From contig NZ_KQ236748.1 in assembly GCF_001185345.1 (NCBI RefSeq), positions 64,420 through 128,419 on the forward strand: DNA of 64,000 nucleotides. Direction: 5' to 3'. The position numbers were made by a program, and so were the translations under genes. A model generated the notes under the pieces. That model did not search any database. It was given only the letters and a program-made list of their open reading frames with translations, and was not told where the DNA came from. The stretch's first letter is position 1, and the number at the start of each line of letters is the position of its first letter. Below are positions 25,205-33,984 of the stretch, one piece after another. Source of the DNA: Dorea sp. D27 (GTDB taxonomy: Bacteria > Bacillota > Clostridia > Lachnospirales > Lachnospiraceae).

Positions 25205-26065
25205 TTAAGCTCCTGTTGGCTTTGTGATTTTGATACATTTGGTTTCATCCACAAGGGCTACAACATAATGCTGGTCCGCATTGAACTTTGTCAGCTTATG
25301 GTCAATATCCCTCTCTTTCTCGGCAAGCACGCTGCGTTTCAGGAAAGTCTTTAATGCTCCGGTCTTCACCGCAAGCCCTTCTCCTTCTAAAATCTTTTTA
25401 GAGCGGACAATCTCCCACCCAAGCAGTTCGCCAAATGCTCCGGAAATCAGGATGTTATCTCCCAGGTCACTTGCCTTTGTCCAATCAGAACCTGCCGCCT
25501 TTCTGAGCTTTGCAGTATCCTTATAGGACAGGAACAGAACACCCACAGTTCCGGCATCTTCTTCCTCGATGGCGTCCGGAGCGTCCTCAAAGGTTGCTTC
25601 TAGCTGGTCAATCAAGTCAATATCAATGGCATGTGCCACGGAAAGCGTTGTTTCCTTTGCCGCCGCAACAATATCATTGTCCACCTTGGACGCAATAGCC
25701 ATCCTTACCTGTTTCTGAGCTTCCCCTACCGGGTCGCCATAACCGCTTAGTACCGCCTCATCCGTCAGCTTCACACCCTTCCCGGCTTTCTTGATGGTAT
25801 ACTTATCGCTGGTGGTCTCAAGCATGGTGTAATCAATGGCAGCCCCTTCTGCCACATCCTGCGCGTCTCCAATGTACTTAAACTTTGGAATGGTTACTGT
25901 AGAACCTGGTGTTCCTTCCAGCGTAGTGTCAACCGGTGCAATACCACTGAACTTGATTGCTTTCGGAAGCTGTGCACTGATCATCTGTGCCATTACTTCC
26001 GGGTCAATCATCTGTGCCAGCTGTGTAAGCTCGTCTGCAAACAGCTGTAAATTAAATTTTCTCAT
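25205..26065 (-). CDS. Major capsid protein, N4-gp56 type
   Basis: 286 residues from the ATG at 26065 with GGAGG 8 bp upstream. The sequence (GTPGSTVTIPKFKYIGDAQDVAEGAAIDYTMLETTSDKYTIKKAGKGVKLTDEAVLSGYGDP) is characteristic of the N4-gp56 family of HK97-fold capsids. The N-terminus MRKFNLQLFADEL carries the NLQLFA motif cleaved by Prp proteases; cleavage after the Ala would remove ten residues. The scaffold gene just upstream has the same motif and a Prp gene lies further upstream. Confidence 0.92.
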   Translation of the reverse strand: MRKFNLQLFADELTQLAQMIDPEVMAQMISAQLPKAIKFSGIAPVDTTLEGTPGSTVTIPKFKYIGDAQDVAEGAAIDYTMLETTSDKYTIKKAGKGVKLTDEAVLSGYGDPVGEAQKQVRMAIASKVDNDIVAAAKETTLSVAHAIDIDLIDQLEATFEDAPDAIEEEDAGTVGVLFLSYKDTAKLRKAAGSDWTKASDLGDNILISGAFGELLGWEIVRSKKILEGEGLAVKTGALKTFLKRSVLAEKERDIDHKLTKFNADQHYVVALVDETKCIKITKPTGA

Positions 26066-26068
26066 GTC

Positions 26069-26752
26069 TTATTCCTCCATAAGTTTCTTATATTTCTCTG
26101 GTTCCTTCTGCTTAAATGCCAATACCTCTTTATATGGCATTTTCACAAGGTCATCCTTGGTTATCTCCTTTTTCGAGCCACCAGTGACAACCTTCGGCGT
26201 CCTGCCTGTGTTCCGTGCCTTTTCCGCCGCAAGCACGATAGTGTCCTTAATCTTTACGAATTTCTCAATATTCTCTTTGGTCTCTTCGGCATCCTTTCCG
26301 ACAACGAAGTCAAGCACCTCTTCCGATACATCAATATCCGAAGCTTTCAACAGTTTAGAAGCGGTCTTTGACAGTTCCATCCTGGCAACCTTACGCTCCA
26401 GCTCTGCCATCTTATTTTCCTTCTGCTTTTCTTCATAAGCCTTGCGTTCTTCTGTTGTCATATCCTCCAGCTTCTGAGCCTCTGACTTATGCTTTTCTTT
26501 TTCACGCTGTTCTTTTAGAGCCTTTTCGACCTCTTTTGCTACGATTGCCCCAAGCTCTGCTTTTGTGTAGAGCCTGCCCTTTTTCTTTTTCTCTGTTTCC
26601 GGGTCCTGTTCTGGGTCGTCCTCGGGTTCATCTTCCGGATCTTCTTCCGGGTCCTCCTCTGGATCTTCGGGATTCTCAGCAAAGAGCTGCAGGTTATACC
26701 CTGCCTTTCCAAAAATCTCCTGTACTCCGTAATGATTATTTCTGTGTTTCAT
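26069..26752 (-). CDS. Capsid scaffold protein (DUF4355)
   Basis: 227 residues from the ATG at 26752, with GGAGG 9 bp upstream. Residues ~20-26 read NLQLFAE, a Prp cleavage motif. A striking acidic repeat follows (EDPEEDPEEDPEDEPEDDPEQDPE), then a long charged coiled coil and a C-terminal basic helical region that should contact the capsid protein. This is the standard DUF4355-like scaffold of Firmicutes siphophages. It is removed during maturation. Confidence 0.87.
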   Translation of the reverse strand: MKHRNNHYGVQEIFGKAGYNLQLFAENPEDPEEDPEEDPEDEPEDDPEQDPETEKKKKGRLYTKAELGAIVAKEVEKALKEQREKEKHKSEAQKLEDMTTEERKAYEEKQKENKMAELERKVARMELSKTASKLLKASDIDVSEEVLDFVVGKDAEETKENIEKFVKIKDTIVLAAEKARNTGRTPKVVTGGSKKEITKDDLVKMPYKEVLAFKQKEPEKYKKLMEE

Positions 26753-26759
26753 GTTCAAA

Positions 26760-26937
26760 TACCTCCGTTTGATTTTTATTCGGCCTACCGTTTTGTGCCC
26801 GTCGGCATAACCGGATGTTCTTTATGGCGTCTGCAGCCGTAAAAAGACAAATGCTACACTATCCGGACATAATCCGGATACTCATCGGCAACCATGCAGA
26901 TACCGATGAAAAAGGAATCCACCAGAGTCCGCGACCT
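26760..26937 (-). other. Non-coding gap with hairpins between Prp and scaffold genes
   Basis: No ORF is evident. On the minus strand two consecutive perfect hairpins occur: CATCGG...CCGATG (6-bp stem, 14-nt loop) and TATCCGG...CCGGATA (7-bp stem). A GTCTTTTT run comes ~15 nt later. It could attenuate or stabilise the scaffold/capsid mRNA, whose products are needed in excess. No recognised element. Confidence 0.4.
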
Positions 26938-27141
26938 CTACGATAGATTCCCATATTCTATATCAACCTTTCCAGGTGATATGCTGTATTGAATTTTGTC
27001 CTCTGCTAAACCCTCTATGGATTTGATTAGTGTTTGTGTCAATGCCGTTACGCCTGCACACACAATGTCCTGTCCGGTCGGAGCATATCCTGCATGGCCG
27101 GAGACCGTTATCCCGTCCTTTCGGACGCTTACTTCAATCAA
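26938..27141 (-). CDS. Prp-type cysteine protease (phage-encoded)
   Basis: 67 residues from a TTG at 27141 with AAGGAGG 8-9 bp upstream; codons further upstream overlap that site and are unlikely to be used. The catalytic signature GHAGYAPTGQDIVCAGVTAL is intact: His and Cys are 12 residues apart as in S. aureus Prp, which cleaves the N-terminal extension of ribosomal protein L27 and phage capsid/scaffold proteins after LQxFA. The C-terminal ~35 residues of the usual ~105-residue family are missing. It is encoded directly upstream of two proteins that carry NLQLFA, its likely substrates. Confidence 0.8.
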   Translation of the reverse strand: MIEVSVRKDGITVSGHAGYAPTGQDIVCAGVTALTQTLIKSIEGLAEDKIQYSISPGKVDIEYGNLS

Positions 27142-27206
27142 TCCTCTCACTCCTCCTTCTGAAAATATGCATAAGAAAACCACCGGCCATGATTGACTGG
27201 TGGTCG

Positions 27207-27389
27207 CTATTCAACAAAATCTGTTAATGGTTTTTTTATACGAAGAGCCTTTCTTATATCCTTGACATATTCGTCATACTCATCAGCACCATATTCAAAT
27301 TCCATATGTCCAAATGGAAAAACGCCAAATAGGGCATAATATTCTTTATTTAGTTCATCTAACTCAGGTGTAGTTTCTCCATGCCACAT
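27207..27389 (-). CDS. Small acidic protein, candidate immunity to the MuF effector
   Basis: 60 residues (DELNKEYYALFGVFPFGHMEFEYGADEYDEYVKDIRKAL...). Its start codon overlaps the stop of the MuF-peptidase gene by one base (TAATG), so the two are translated together. It has no membrane segment. Small acidic proteins directly downstream of MuF or other polymorphic toxins are often immunity factors; here that is inference from position and size only. Confidence 0.55.
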   Translation of the reverse strand: MWHGETTPELDELNKEYYALFGVFPFGHMEFEYGADEYDEYVKDIRKALRIKKPLTDFVE

Positions 27390-28969
27390 TATTTCATCAT
27401 CCTTTCCAACGTTTTTATCACTTCATTATATGAATCCGGGAATATGTCTTTCATCATAACCAGAACATTTGAGTTATTTTCATACAGAGCTCTTCCAATT
27501 TGAGAAAACGCTTCTGACTCAATCGCCCCAGACTTTTCCCAGTATTTTGAAGTATGTCCATATCCCATATTTAAGGCATCTCCCGTCATGCCGCTAAGAA
27601 TATCGGAAACTGCTCTATACTCTTTCTTTAAGATTAGTGTATCATCGTAATGTATAAATGCATTCTTATATTTAGAGTATAACATTTCTTCAATTCTTTT
27701 TCCATATCCCCTTGCTTGGCTTTCTAACCGTCTGAAATCAGATTGGATGCTTTTATTCAGCAGGCCGCTTTTTGTAAGCTTGTAAGTATTATTAATTTCA
27801 TGAAACAATTCATGGGCCAATGTAGAAGAGTCTGCACTCTTCGACAAATATACCGTTCCTTCTTTTGAAGAAAACTTAGAATGCCTACCTTGTGCCCTCT
27901 TTATTTTTACTCTGTCTAAGGATTGCGTTAACAGGATTCTGACATCCCTATTATCAACAAATGACAGATTTCTAATAAATTCTTTCTTCTGTTTATTTAA
28001 TCCCATAATCTTATCAGATAGCGACCTTGCTATATCTGATTCTTCTGGTCCTTTATCTCTTAACCACTTTTCAAACTCTTCCCGGTCCATGTAAGCCGCC
28101 GTACTGCATCTGCAATTCGGGTGAATAGGCGGTGCATTTGTTCCTGGCATCATATCAGCTATGTTAATAGGTTTTCCGTTGTCCATGTCGGCGCAATCCT
28201 TACAAGCTGTCCCTAATGCGATAAAAACATACTGGTCGTATCCGTTCCGCGCATAAGACTGCTTCTGTGCCTCCGTCTGCACTCTTGCCAGCTCCGTCCT
28301 CATCAGACGCTCTGCATCACTTTTTCGTACATCAAACAGCTTCTGCAGATGCGTGGCAAGCTGCCTGGGATTCCGCCCCTGTATGAGCCCCGTCTGTAGC
28401 AGCTTGGAAAGCTCTGCCTTCATCATGCCTTGGTACATCCAGATGCGGTCTGAATAGCTTGCATTGCTAAAGGAAGCATTCACAATCGCGTGTGCAGCCA
28501 GCGCATTGTTATGGATTGTCTCCCCAAGTATGCCTGCCTGGTGCTCGAATTCAGACAAGGTGCGCTCTGTCAGTATCTCTTCAAAATATTTCTGAATCCT
28601 ATCGAAACCGTCCACCAGCTCCAGGCCGATATTGGCCTTCAGCAGCTCCAGCCGGTTAATCTTCATAGTGGCGTTGTAGAGCCGCATCTCGTCATTAGCC
28701 TCTTTTGAAAAGTTCTTCTCCTTCACGTACCTGGCAGCCTTACGCCCATAGGCCTCGATATCCAGATTGGATACCTTCCTCTTCGACTCCGCCAGCGTGA
28801 TTCCTTCTGCCTTGGCATATTTGGTATAGAAGCCGTTGATTTCCTTCTGAATCTGGTCCAGCATGTAATCATAGTAACCATTGATGGCCTTTATGTACTC
28901 AGCCTCGGTCTTTAGATTCCTGATAAGGTTCTCTTCTTCCCTTTTCCTCCAGTATTCCCTACTGTCCAT
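27389..28969 (-). CDS. MuF head protein fused to an HExxH metallopeptidase domain
   Basis: 526 residues from the ATG at 28969, with GGAG at good spacing. Residues ~130-300 form the SPP1 gp7/MuF head-morphogenesis domain (RNPRQLATHLQKLFDVRKSDAERLMRTELAR, then CKDCADMDNGKPI and PPIHPNCRC). Beyond residue ~320 lies a domain not needed for that role. It contains STLAHELFHEINN (HExxH zinc site) and, ~90 residues later, GAIESEAFSQIG, a likely third ligand. MuF proteins with C-terminal toxin domains are known as phage-packaged polymorphic effectors. A head-resident protease or injected effector are both possible. Confidence 0.8.
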   Translation of the reverse strand: MDSREYWRKREEENLIRNLKTEAEYIKAINGYYDYMLDQIQKEINGFYTKYAKAEGITLAESKRKVSNLDIEAYGRKAARYVKEKNFSKEANDEMRLYNATMKINRLELLKANIGLELVDGFDRIQKYFEEILTERTLSEFEHQAGILGETIHNNALAAHAIVNASFSNASYSDRIWMYQGMMKAELSKLLQTGLIQGRNPRQLATHLQKLFDVRKSDAERLMRTELARVQTEAQKQSYARNGYDQYVFIALGTACKDCADMDNGKPINIADMMPGTNAPPIHPNCRCSTAAYMDREEFEKWLRDKGPEESDIARSLSDKIMGLNKQKKEFIRNLSFVDNRDVRILLTQSLDRVKIKRAQGRHSKFSSKEGTVYLSKSADSSTLAHELFHEINNTYKLTKSGLLNKSIQSDFRRLESQARGYGKRIEEMLYSKYKNAFIHYDDTLILKKEYRAVSDILSGMTGDALNMGYGHTSKYWEKSGAIESEAFSQIGRALYENNSNVLVMMKDIFPDSYNEVIKTLERMMK

Positions 28970-30296
28970 CCGCACCCACTCCAAACATCTGCCTGTCTAT
29001 CTTGATTTCCCTAGCCTCTTCCTCTTTTTTCAGTTTCTCGATCTCATCCCCCACGTTATCGATAATGCTGAGCACGCTGAGCTGTGTTTCTTGAGAGGCT
29101 ATTCCTTCAAGCGCCTGAGCTGTCTGAGCCTCTTCCAGAATATTCTTGGGGATATTCCTGGTCGGCTTATATTTGATATCCTTCCAGGCCTCTGAATTGG
29201 AAACATTCGTAGAAAGACTGCAGAATAATTTATACCGTTTATTCATGCTCTTTATCATCTTCCGGTCCATCGTAAGGGCCAGGTTGCTCATTGCCTGTAA
29301 TTTATAAGCCAGTGCCGTACCGGAAGAGTTCCCATAGCTCTCATCTGATATATTTGACACCATGCTAATCTGATAGATGAGCGTTTCCAATCTATCAAGC
29401 AAATTTTCCTGAGAACCGTCCGCGGTGGGTTTGGCTAAAAACTGCACTAAGATTTCTTTCGCATTATTTGTACCATACAGATTTATGATTCTGTCATCAC
29501 GGATACGGTACACATCTTCATCATCCAGTTCTGCTCCAAGCACTGCAAGATAAGCCTCTGCAAATGCATCCACATCATTTGCCTTCTCACCAATCGCTTT
29601 ATTGTACGACTCGACAAGCCCCGAAACTTCTTCGAATATCCCGATACGCTCCTGGTTCATTGCATACTCCACGATTGGCAGCATGCCGTATGGGTTTTCT
29701 TTTCCCTCGGACAAGGTAGTTCCCGTAAATTCATAAAGCTCCGCCCGGGTAAGCAAATCCCCAAACCTTGTAACGCCATCTTCCTTATACCCGTACCTAA
29801 CAGCAAATAAAGCCTTCCCCTTCACAGTGTCATCGTAGACTATAAACGCTTCTTTGGGATTGCAGGCTGCCAGCCTTGTGTGCGTCTCTTCATCCTGGTA
29901 GAGGTATTCATAAGCGTGCCCGTAAATACATGCTTTTTTCGCAAGCTCAAACTCATGGTCTGTAACATTGTTGTTCCGGTCAAATTCAGTAATTGCCTCA
30001 TTGACAGTATCATCCTCGTGACTGCGTTTGATGGGTACGCCATAGGCATATCCTAGGAATGTATCTGTGATATATCTTGGGAAATTGACCGCCAGCCGGT
30101 TATCCGGTTTCCACTCTGGTTTCTCTGGCAAATGGAAGATATCATGGAAGCCCCGATATAAGTTTTCCAGATACTCATATCTCGGAAAACGTTCCTCATG
30201 CAATGCGACGTACTTATTTATCAGCTCCATATCTATCACTACATCAGCATCACATAACAGCGGCTTCGGCAGCTTATATGGTCTCTTTGAATGCAT
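28959..30296 (-). CDS. Portal protein, SPP1 type
   Basis: 445 residues. The sequence (NKYVALHEERFPRYEYLENLYRG, then NRLAVNFPRYITDTFLGYAYGVPI and VSNISDESYGNSSGTALAYKLQ) is the SPP1 gp6 family. Twelve copies form the DNA channel at one capsid vertex. It lies between large terminase and MuF genes and overlaps the MuF start by 11 bp. Confidence 0.93.
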   Translation of the reverse strand: MHSKRPYKLPKPLLCDADVVIDMELINKYVALHEERFPRYEYLENLYRGFHDIFHLPEKPEWKPDNRLAVNFPRYITDTFLGYAYGVPIKRSHEDDTVNEAITEFDRNNNVTDHEFELAKKACIYGHAYEYLYQDEETHTRLAACNPKEAFIVYDDTVKGKALFAVRYGYKEDGVTRFGDLLTRAELYEFTGTTLSEGKENPYGMLPIVEYAMNQERIGIFEEVSGLVESYNKAIGEKANDVDAFAEAYLAVLGAELDDEDVYRIRDDRIINLYGTNNAKEILVQFLAKPTADGSQENLLDRLETLIYQISMVSNISDESYGNSSGTALAYKLQAMSNLALTMDRKMIKSMNKRYKLFCSLSTNVSNSEAWKDIKYKPTRNIPKNILEEAQTAQALEGIASQETQLSVLSIIDNVGDEIEKLKKEEEAREIKIDRQMFGVGADGQ

Positions 30297-30298
30297 CT

Positions 30299-31582
30299 CT
30301 ATATTCCTCCTTTAAATGTTTTCAGTTTCACTTTTCCTTTCCTCCATCCCTCTACCCCATATCTGAGGGCCGCCATCGCATCATCCTGGAACGGCACCGG
30401 CTCGTCAAGGTATTCTCCGGTCCGTTCATCCTTCTTCCATTTCCACTGCTGCAACTCCTTGATGGTATTTGTGCATGAAGGGTGGACGTATATCATCCGC
30501 TTGATTGCCTTGTCTTTTGAGACAATCCCTTTCAGCCAGTCAATCTGAGCAGCCTGGTACTTCTTCTCGTCGGTCTTTTCCTTGACCACTGGCATTGCCA
30601 TGAAGCCGGCTGTCCTCCATGTCTTAATCCTGTCAGGCTCTGCGGAATCGCACCACATAATCCGCTTCGTAGGGATTGCCGCCTTGATTGCCAGAGGGAT
30701 AATCTCTGCCGTCTCTTTCTCAAACACATAGATTTCCTGCAGCACATAAATGTTCCCATCCTTCATTCCAAGTAAGAGAATTGCATTTGCATGGTTAAAG
30801 CCGAAATCCTGCCCGATGGAGATATCATCATAATCATCCAGATTCTGTGAGATTTCCTCTACCCGCCAGTTATGGAGAATCAGCCCTCCAATCTCTCCCC
30901 ATTCCCCCAGGCCATAGATGCGGTATCCATCCGGATCCACTTCCTTACGCCTTTCCATACGGGCGTGGTAGGCGGCATCGATAAAACGGTTCATCAGGTA
31001 AGTGCTGTGGTGAGTCAGCACGTTAGAGTCTGGGACATCAAAAAAGACCTTCTTAATCCAGTGGCTGCTGCTTACCGGATTGAAGGTCATCCTTATCTGG
31101 TAGAACTGTCCGGTCGGGAGCTCGCCCCTTAGCCGGTCGTCTATAATCTCAAAGTCCCCCTGCGTGATTTCTGTAGACTCCTCAATCCACACATCTGTCA
31201 GCTTCCCCCGTTGGAATGTGATGGACTTCAGCTTCTCCCGCTGCTTTTCATCATTTACCCCGCGGAAGATTATCTGGTTCCCATTGGCCCTGCAGGTGAG
31301 CTGTAATGGGCTCTGCTTGATGTTCCAGTATCGGTCTGCCTTATCCCCGAACATCCGGTAGGCTGCCCCTGTAAGCTCTGCATAGGTGCTGTCCCGGTTT
31401 GTGATGTCTGACTTGCGGATGCAGACCAGGTTCCTGCCCTTATCCTGCATCAGGCGGAGCAGATAGTTCTGAGCGGTATCGGTACTCTTGCCGGAACCGG
31501 CAGAGCCTTTCATTACGATATATCTCTTCTGGCTCCTGTCCGCCTCCATGAAGCAGGGATTCGCCTTTACCAAGATGTTCAT
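30299..31582 (-). CDS. terL: Terminase large subunit, PBSX type
   Basis: 427 residues. The ATPase has the Walker A motif KGSAGSGKST (residues ~25-34) and Walker B DVWIEES. The nuclease domain shows IGQDFGF, MWCDSAEP and FQDDAMAALRY acidic residues. This packaging motor cuts concatemeric DNA and pumps it into the prohead. Its start overlaps the small subunit stop by 4 bp. Confidence 0.94.
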   Translation of the reverse strand: MNILVKANPCFMEADRSQKRYIVMKGSAGSGKSTDTAQNYLLRLMQDKGRNLVCIRKSDITNRDSTYAELTGAAYRMFGDKADRYWNIKQSPLQLTCRANGNQIIFRGVNDEKQREKLKSITFQRGKLTDVWIEESTEITQGDFEIIDDRLRGELPTGQFYQIRMTFNPVSSSHWIKKVFFDVPDSNVLTHHSTYLMNRFIDAAYHARMERRKEVDPDGYRIYGLGEWGEIGGLILHNWRVEEISQNLDDYDDISIGQDFGFNHANAILLLGMKDGNIYVLQEIYVFEKETAEIIPLAIKAAIPTKRIMWCDSAEPDRIKTWRTAGFMAMPVVKEKTDEKKYQAAQIDWLKGIVSKDKAIKRMIYVHPSCTNTIKELQQWKWKKDERTGEYLDEPVPFQDDAMAALRYGVEGWRKGKVKLKTFKGGI

Positions 31583-32028
31583 TCTGTATCATCTCCACCA
31601 TAATCGATGCTGATGTTAAGCTCCATGTCCGCATCAAGCTCTAGTTTGTCCTTGAAGAGAGAATATCTTTTTCCAAGAAGCTCAGCTGCCTTTAGCCTAT
31701 CTTTTTCCGACGGTGCTTTTTTTATCGCCCTGGCTTCACTGCATCCTTCCCCAATTCCTTCTACAACAATCTCTTCTGCCTGGCTCTCTCCGCGTAGTAC
31801 TGAAGAAAGATATTCCATTACCTCCTGGGCATCCGCGGTTCTTTTACTATGCATTTCTTCCAGGCAACCATCAATATACTTTTTAACCTCAGCATTTCTA
31901 AGCAATCTCCCTCCATTGGTAGCTGCCACGGTGTCCTTCTTCACACACGGGTAAGCGGCTTTGTAAGCCCGTGTGGCATTCAAGTCTACTAAATATTCAT
32001 CTGCAAATATCTTTTGTTTTGTTGTCAT
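31579..32028 (-). CDS. terS: Terminase small subunit
   Basis: 149 residues of the Terminase_2 family: KQKIFADEYLVDLNATRAYKAAYP is the classic HTH start that recognises the pac/cos site, followed by oligomerisation helices (KDRLKAAELLGKRYSLFKD). It is the first gene of the late packaging operon, but a two-gene island with its own promoter and terminators separates it from the late regulator upstream. Confidence 0.92.
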   Translation of the reverse strand: MTTKQKIFADEYLVDLNATRAYKAAYPCVKKDTVAATNGGRLLRNAEVKKYIDGCLEEMHSKRTADAQEVMEYLSSVLRGESQAEEIVVEGIGEGCSEARAIKKAPSEKDRLKAAELLGKRYSLFKDKLELDADMELNISIDYGGDDTE

Positions 32029-32060
32029 CCAGGCTCACCTCCATCCTGTTTTATCGCATA

Positions 32061-32090
32061 AAAATACCCCGAGGCCCGAAGGCTCCGGAG
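32061..32090 (-). terminator. Terminator closing the AT-rich island
   Basis: On the minus strand CTCCGGAGCC pairs with GGCCTCGGGG around a TTCG tetraloop, followed by TATTTTT. It lies directly after the membrane-protein gene, just before terS. Confidence 0.75.
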
Positions 32091-32096
32091 TCATCA

Positions 32097-32807
32097 TTAT
32101 TTTTTATCATATTGATTCTTTATATAGTCTATAATGGTTTGTTTATCCTTTACATTTGATTCTTTGACAAATAACAGCAATTTATCTATCACCTCTTCCG
32201 ATGGACAATGATAATTTTCAATCAATGTAGAAAAAATAAAATCTATCTTTACTTCATTTACTGTGTCATGCAATGTTTTTTTTATATTTTCAATTCGTGA
32301 ATATATATTTTTAACCTTGTATAATTCAACGCAATTCTTTACAAGTGCAACCGTATAGAAAATAATAAATGATAAGTGATAGGTTTCTACTATCATGGCC
32401 ACATAGAAAACATAGATATTCACTATAGGCTGATTGCTTTTTAATAAGAACAGTAACAATAATAACATCAAGCACTGAATTCCAATATTCTGTGCCAAAA
32501 AACTATAACTAGATAAAATATGTTCTATTTTTTCCTCGCCATTTATTCGGTTAATAAGCTTTGTTTCCTCTTTTGTAAACAAACTAACAATAATGGCAAT
32601 TCCACTTAGTGAAAAACCAAGCAATCCTAATAACGCACCCTCCAAGCAAATTATGACGTCGTAAATAACTTTTTCATAAACAGAAAACATCTCATATATA
32701 TGGATATATAGAAACATAGCAAAAAATAACACTGTAACGACGATTGAGACTCTAACTTCCCACTCCATTATATTAACTAGGTCACCTTTCCTGCTTCTAC
32801 CGCCCAT
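32097..32807 (-). CDS. Multi-pass membrane protein of a two-gene prophage island
   Basis: 236 residues with about four membrane helices (residues ~17-39, ~47-72, ~107-128 and ~133-158) and a ~75-residue cytoplasmic C-terminus. No enzyme motif or family is recognised. Its ATG follows the stop of the upstream gene by 2 bp, with the ribosome site (GAGGA) inside that gene, so the two are translationally coupled. The region is clearly more AT-rich than the terminase genes. The pairing of a soluble protein with a small polytopic membrane protein in a prophage recalls RexA/RexB-like exclusion systems, by layout only. Confidence 0.7.
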   Translation of the reverse strand: MGGRSRKGDLVNIMEWEVRVSIVVTVLFFAMFLYIHIYEMFSVYEKVIYDVIICLEGALLGLLGFSLSGIAIIVSLFTKEETKLINRINGEEKIEHILSSYSFLAQNIGIQCLMLLLLLFLLKSNQPIVNIYVFYVAMIVETYHLSFIIFYTVALVKNCVELYKVKNIYSRIENIKKTLHDTVNEVKIDFIFSTLIENYHCPSEEVIDKLLLFVKESNVKDKQTIIDYIKNQYDKK

Positions 32808-32809
32808 AA

Positions 32810-33745
32810 TTATTCCTCATTATCAAAAGATCTCGCATTTATTTGTCTTATTACATCTTCACAAGCTTTAACAAACTCTGACATTCTATGAATTTTCCTC
32901 TTTATTGGTGCCTTATCTTCTGTGCTTTTTGTAACACCATCTCTTCCAGTAGCCTCAACTTTTACATACCCCTTACTAGTTGCATTCCTCGCATCTACGT
33001 CTCGTTGTAAATTATCCGCTTCATCCAGTTGCTCCCTCACGATATATGAATCAATGTTTAACCCTAGTTTACTCGCAGATGTAAGTAAAATACTCTTTGT
33101 AGATAGATTTGCGTTCTCAAATTGTTCCAGCCTATCTTTTCCGTTATCTTGTATAGATTTAAGTGTTTGTTTGTCTGGATTAATTGGTCTGAATGTAAAA
33201 CTTAATTTTTGGATTGCTTTAATTTCCTTTAATTCTCTATATAATTCTTTAATGTCTATACCATTCGTATATCGATCTACTATAAAACGATAATCCAATT
33301 CTGCCTTATCCATTGATAGATTTATCATTATACCAAAAATCTCAAGGAATTTTTTATGTCCAAATCGAATACTAGTGTTATATCCCACCATTTCATTAAA
33401 TATATCAAAATAAAATTCTATTGCATCTGTATTAGTAATACCTTTCGTTTCTAACTCCCTTGTTATAGGATTTTTTTCTTTATATAAGAGTCTAAATTTT
33501 TTATCTAATCTTCCTCTTATAAAAGTATCCGTTTTTTCTTTAACATATACACTATATTCTATCACATTGGTATGTTGCTCTCCATCATCGCCTATATATG
33601 AGTTTTCCTCTTGGTATTGCAATCCGTCTTTAAAATTTATCAGAAGATTTGAAAGTATTTCTCTCATTTGTATCTCACCTGAATAAACTTTGTAAACATG
33701 TTCAGATATTAAATTAACTTTTCCAAAATATAGCATTATGCTCAT
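32810..33745 (-). CDS. Soluble protein of the two-gene prophage island, possible phage-defence sensor
   Basis: 311 residues, no membrane segment. N-terminal half: MLYFGKVNLISEHVYKVYSGEIQMREILSNLLINFKDGLQY, then alternating strands and helices (FYFDIFNEMVGYNTSIRFGHKKFLEIFGIMINLSMDKAELDY, and LSFTFRPINPD near residue 190). The C-terminal ~60 residues are charged. The build is similar to uncharacterised DUF4747-like proteins, but I am not certain. It is the first gene after a promoter at 33798-33826 and is coupled to the membrane protein that follows. Inserted between late regulator and terminase, it behaves as a moron expressed independently of the lytic programme. Confidence 0.65.
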   Translation of the reverse strand: MSIMLYFGKVNLISEHVYKVYSGEIQMREILSNLLINFKDGLQYQEENSYIGDDGEQHTNVIEYSVYVKEKTDTFIRGRLDKKFRLLYKEKNPITRELETKGITNTDAIEFYFDIFNEMVGYNTSIRFGHKKFLEIFGIMINLSMDKAELDYRFIVDRYTNGIDIKELYRELKEIKAIQKLSFTFRPINPDKQTLKSIQDNGKDRLEQFENANLSTKSILLTSASKLGLNIDSYIVREQLDEADNLQRDVDARNATSKGYVKVEATGRDGVTKSTEDKAPIKRKIHRMSEFVKACEDVIRQINARSFDNEE

Positions 33746-33797
33746 ACTTTATCCTCCACACACTTCACCTTACACTCAAACCATCACATCTGATTCC

Positions 33798-33826
33798 ATA
33801 ATATACCAAATTCTGACAATTATCAA
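33798..33826 (-). promoter_or_regulatory. Own sigma-A promoter of the AT-rich island
   Basis: TTGATA (33821-33826) and TATTAT (33798-33803) on the minus strand with exactly 17 bp between. It would transcribe the two island genes in the lysogen. Confidence 0.7.
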
Positions 33827-33899
33827 CAAATGTATGTGCAATTTATGTGTATGGATTATACAATTATATTAGAACATGTGTTTGCTTTCGTCAAGCAAC

Positions 33900-33925
33900 G
33901 AAAAGAAGCCCCGCACCAAGCAGGA
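33900..33925 (-). terminator. Terminator upstream of the island
   Basis: CCTGC and GCGGG arms around TTGGT on the minus strand, followed by CTTCTTTT. It would stop at least part of the transcription coming from the late-regulator gene. The stem is short, so read-through is likely. Confidence 0.5.
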
Positions 33926-33984
33926 CTCCCTTTCAGGTTTATGTGTGTGTATCGCGAGAGGAAAAAGTGTTTCAGCCACTTCCT

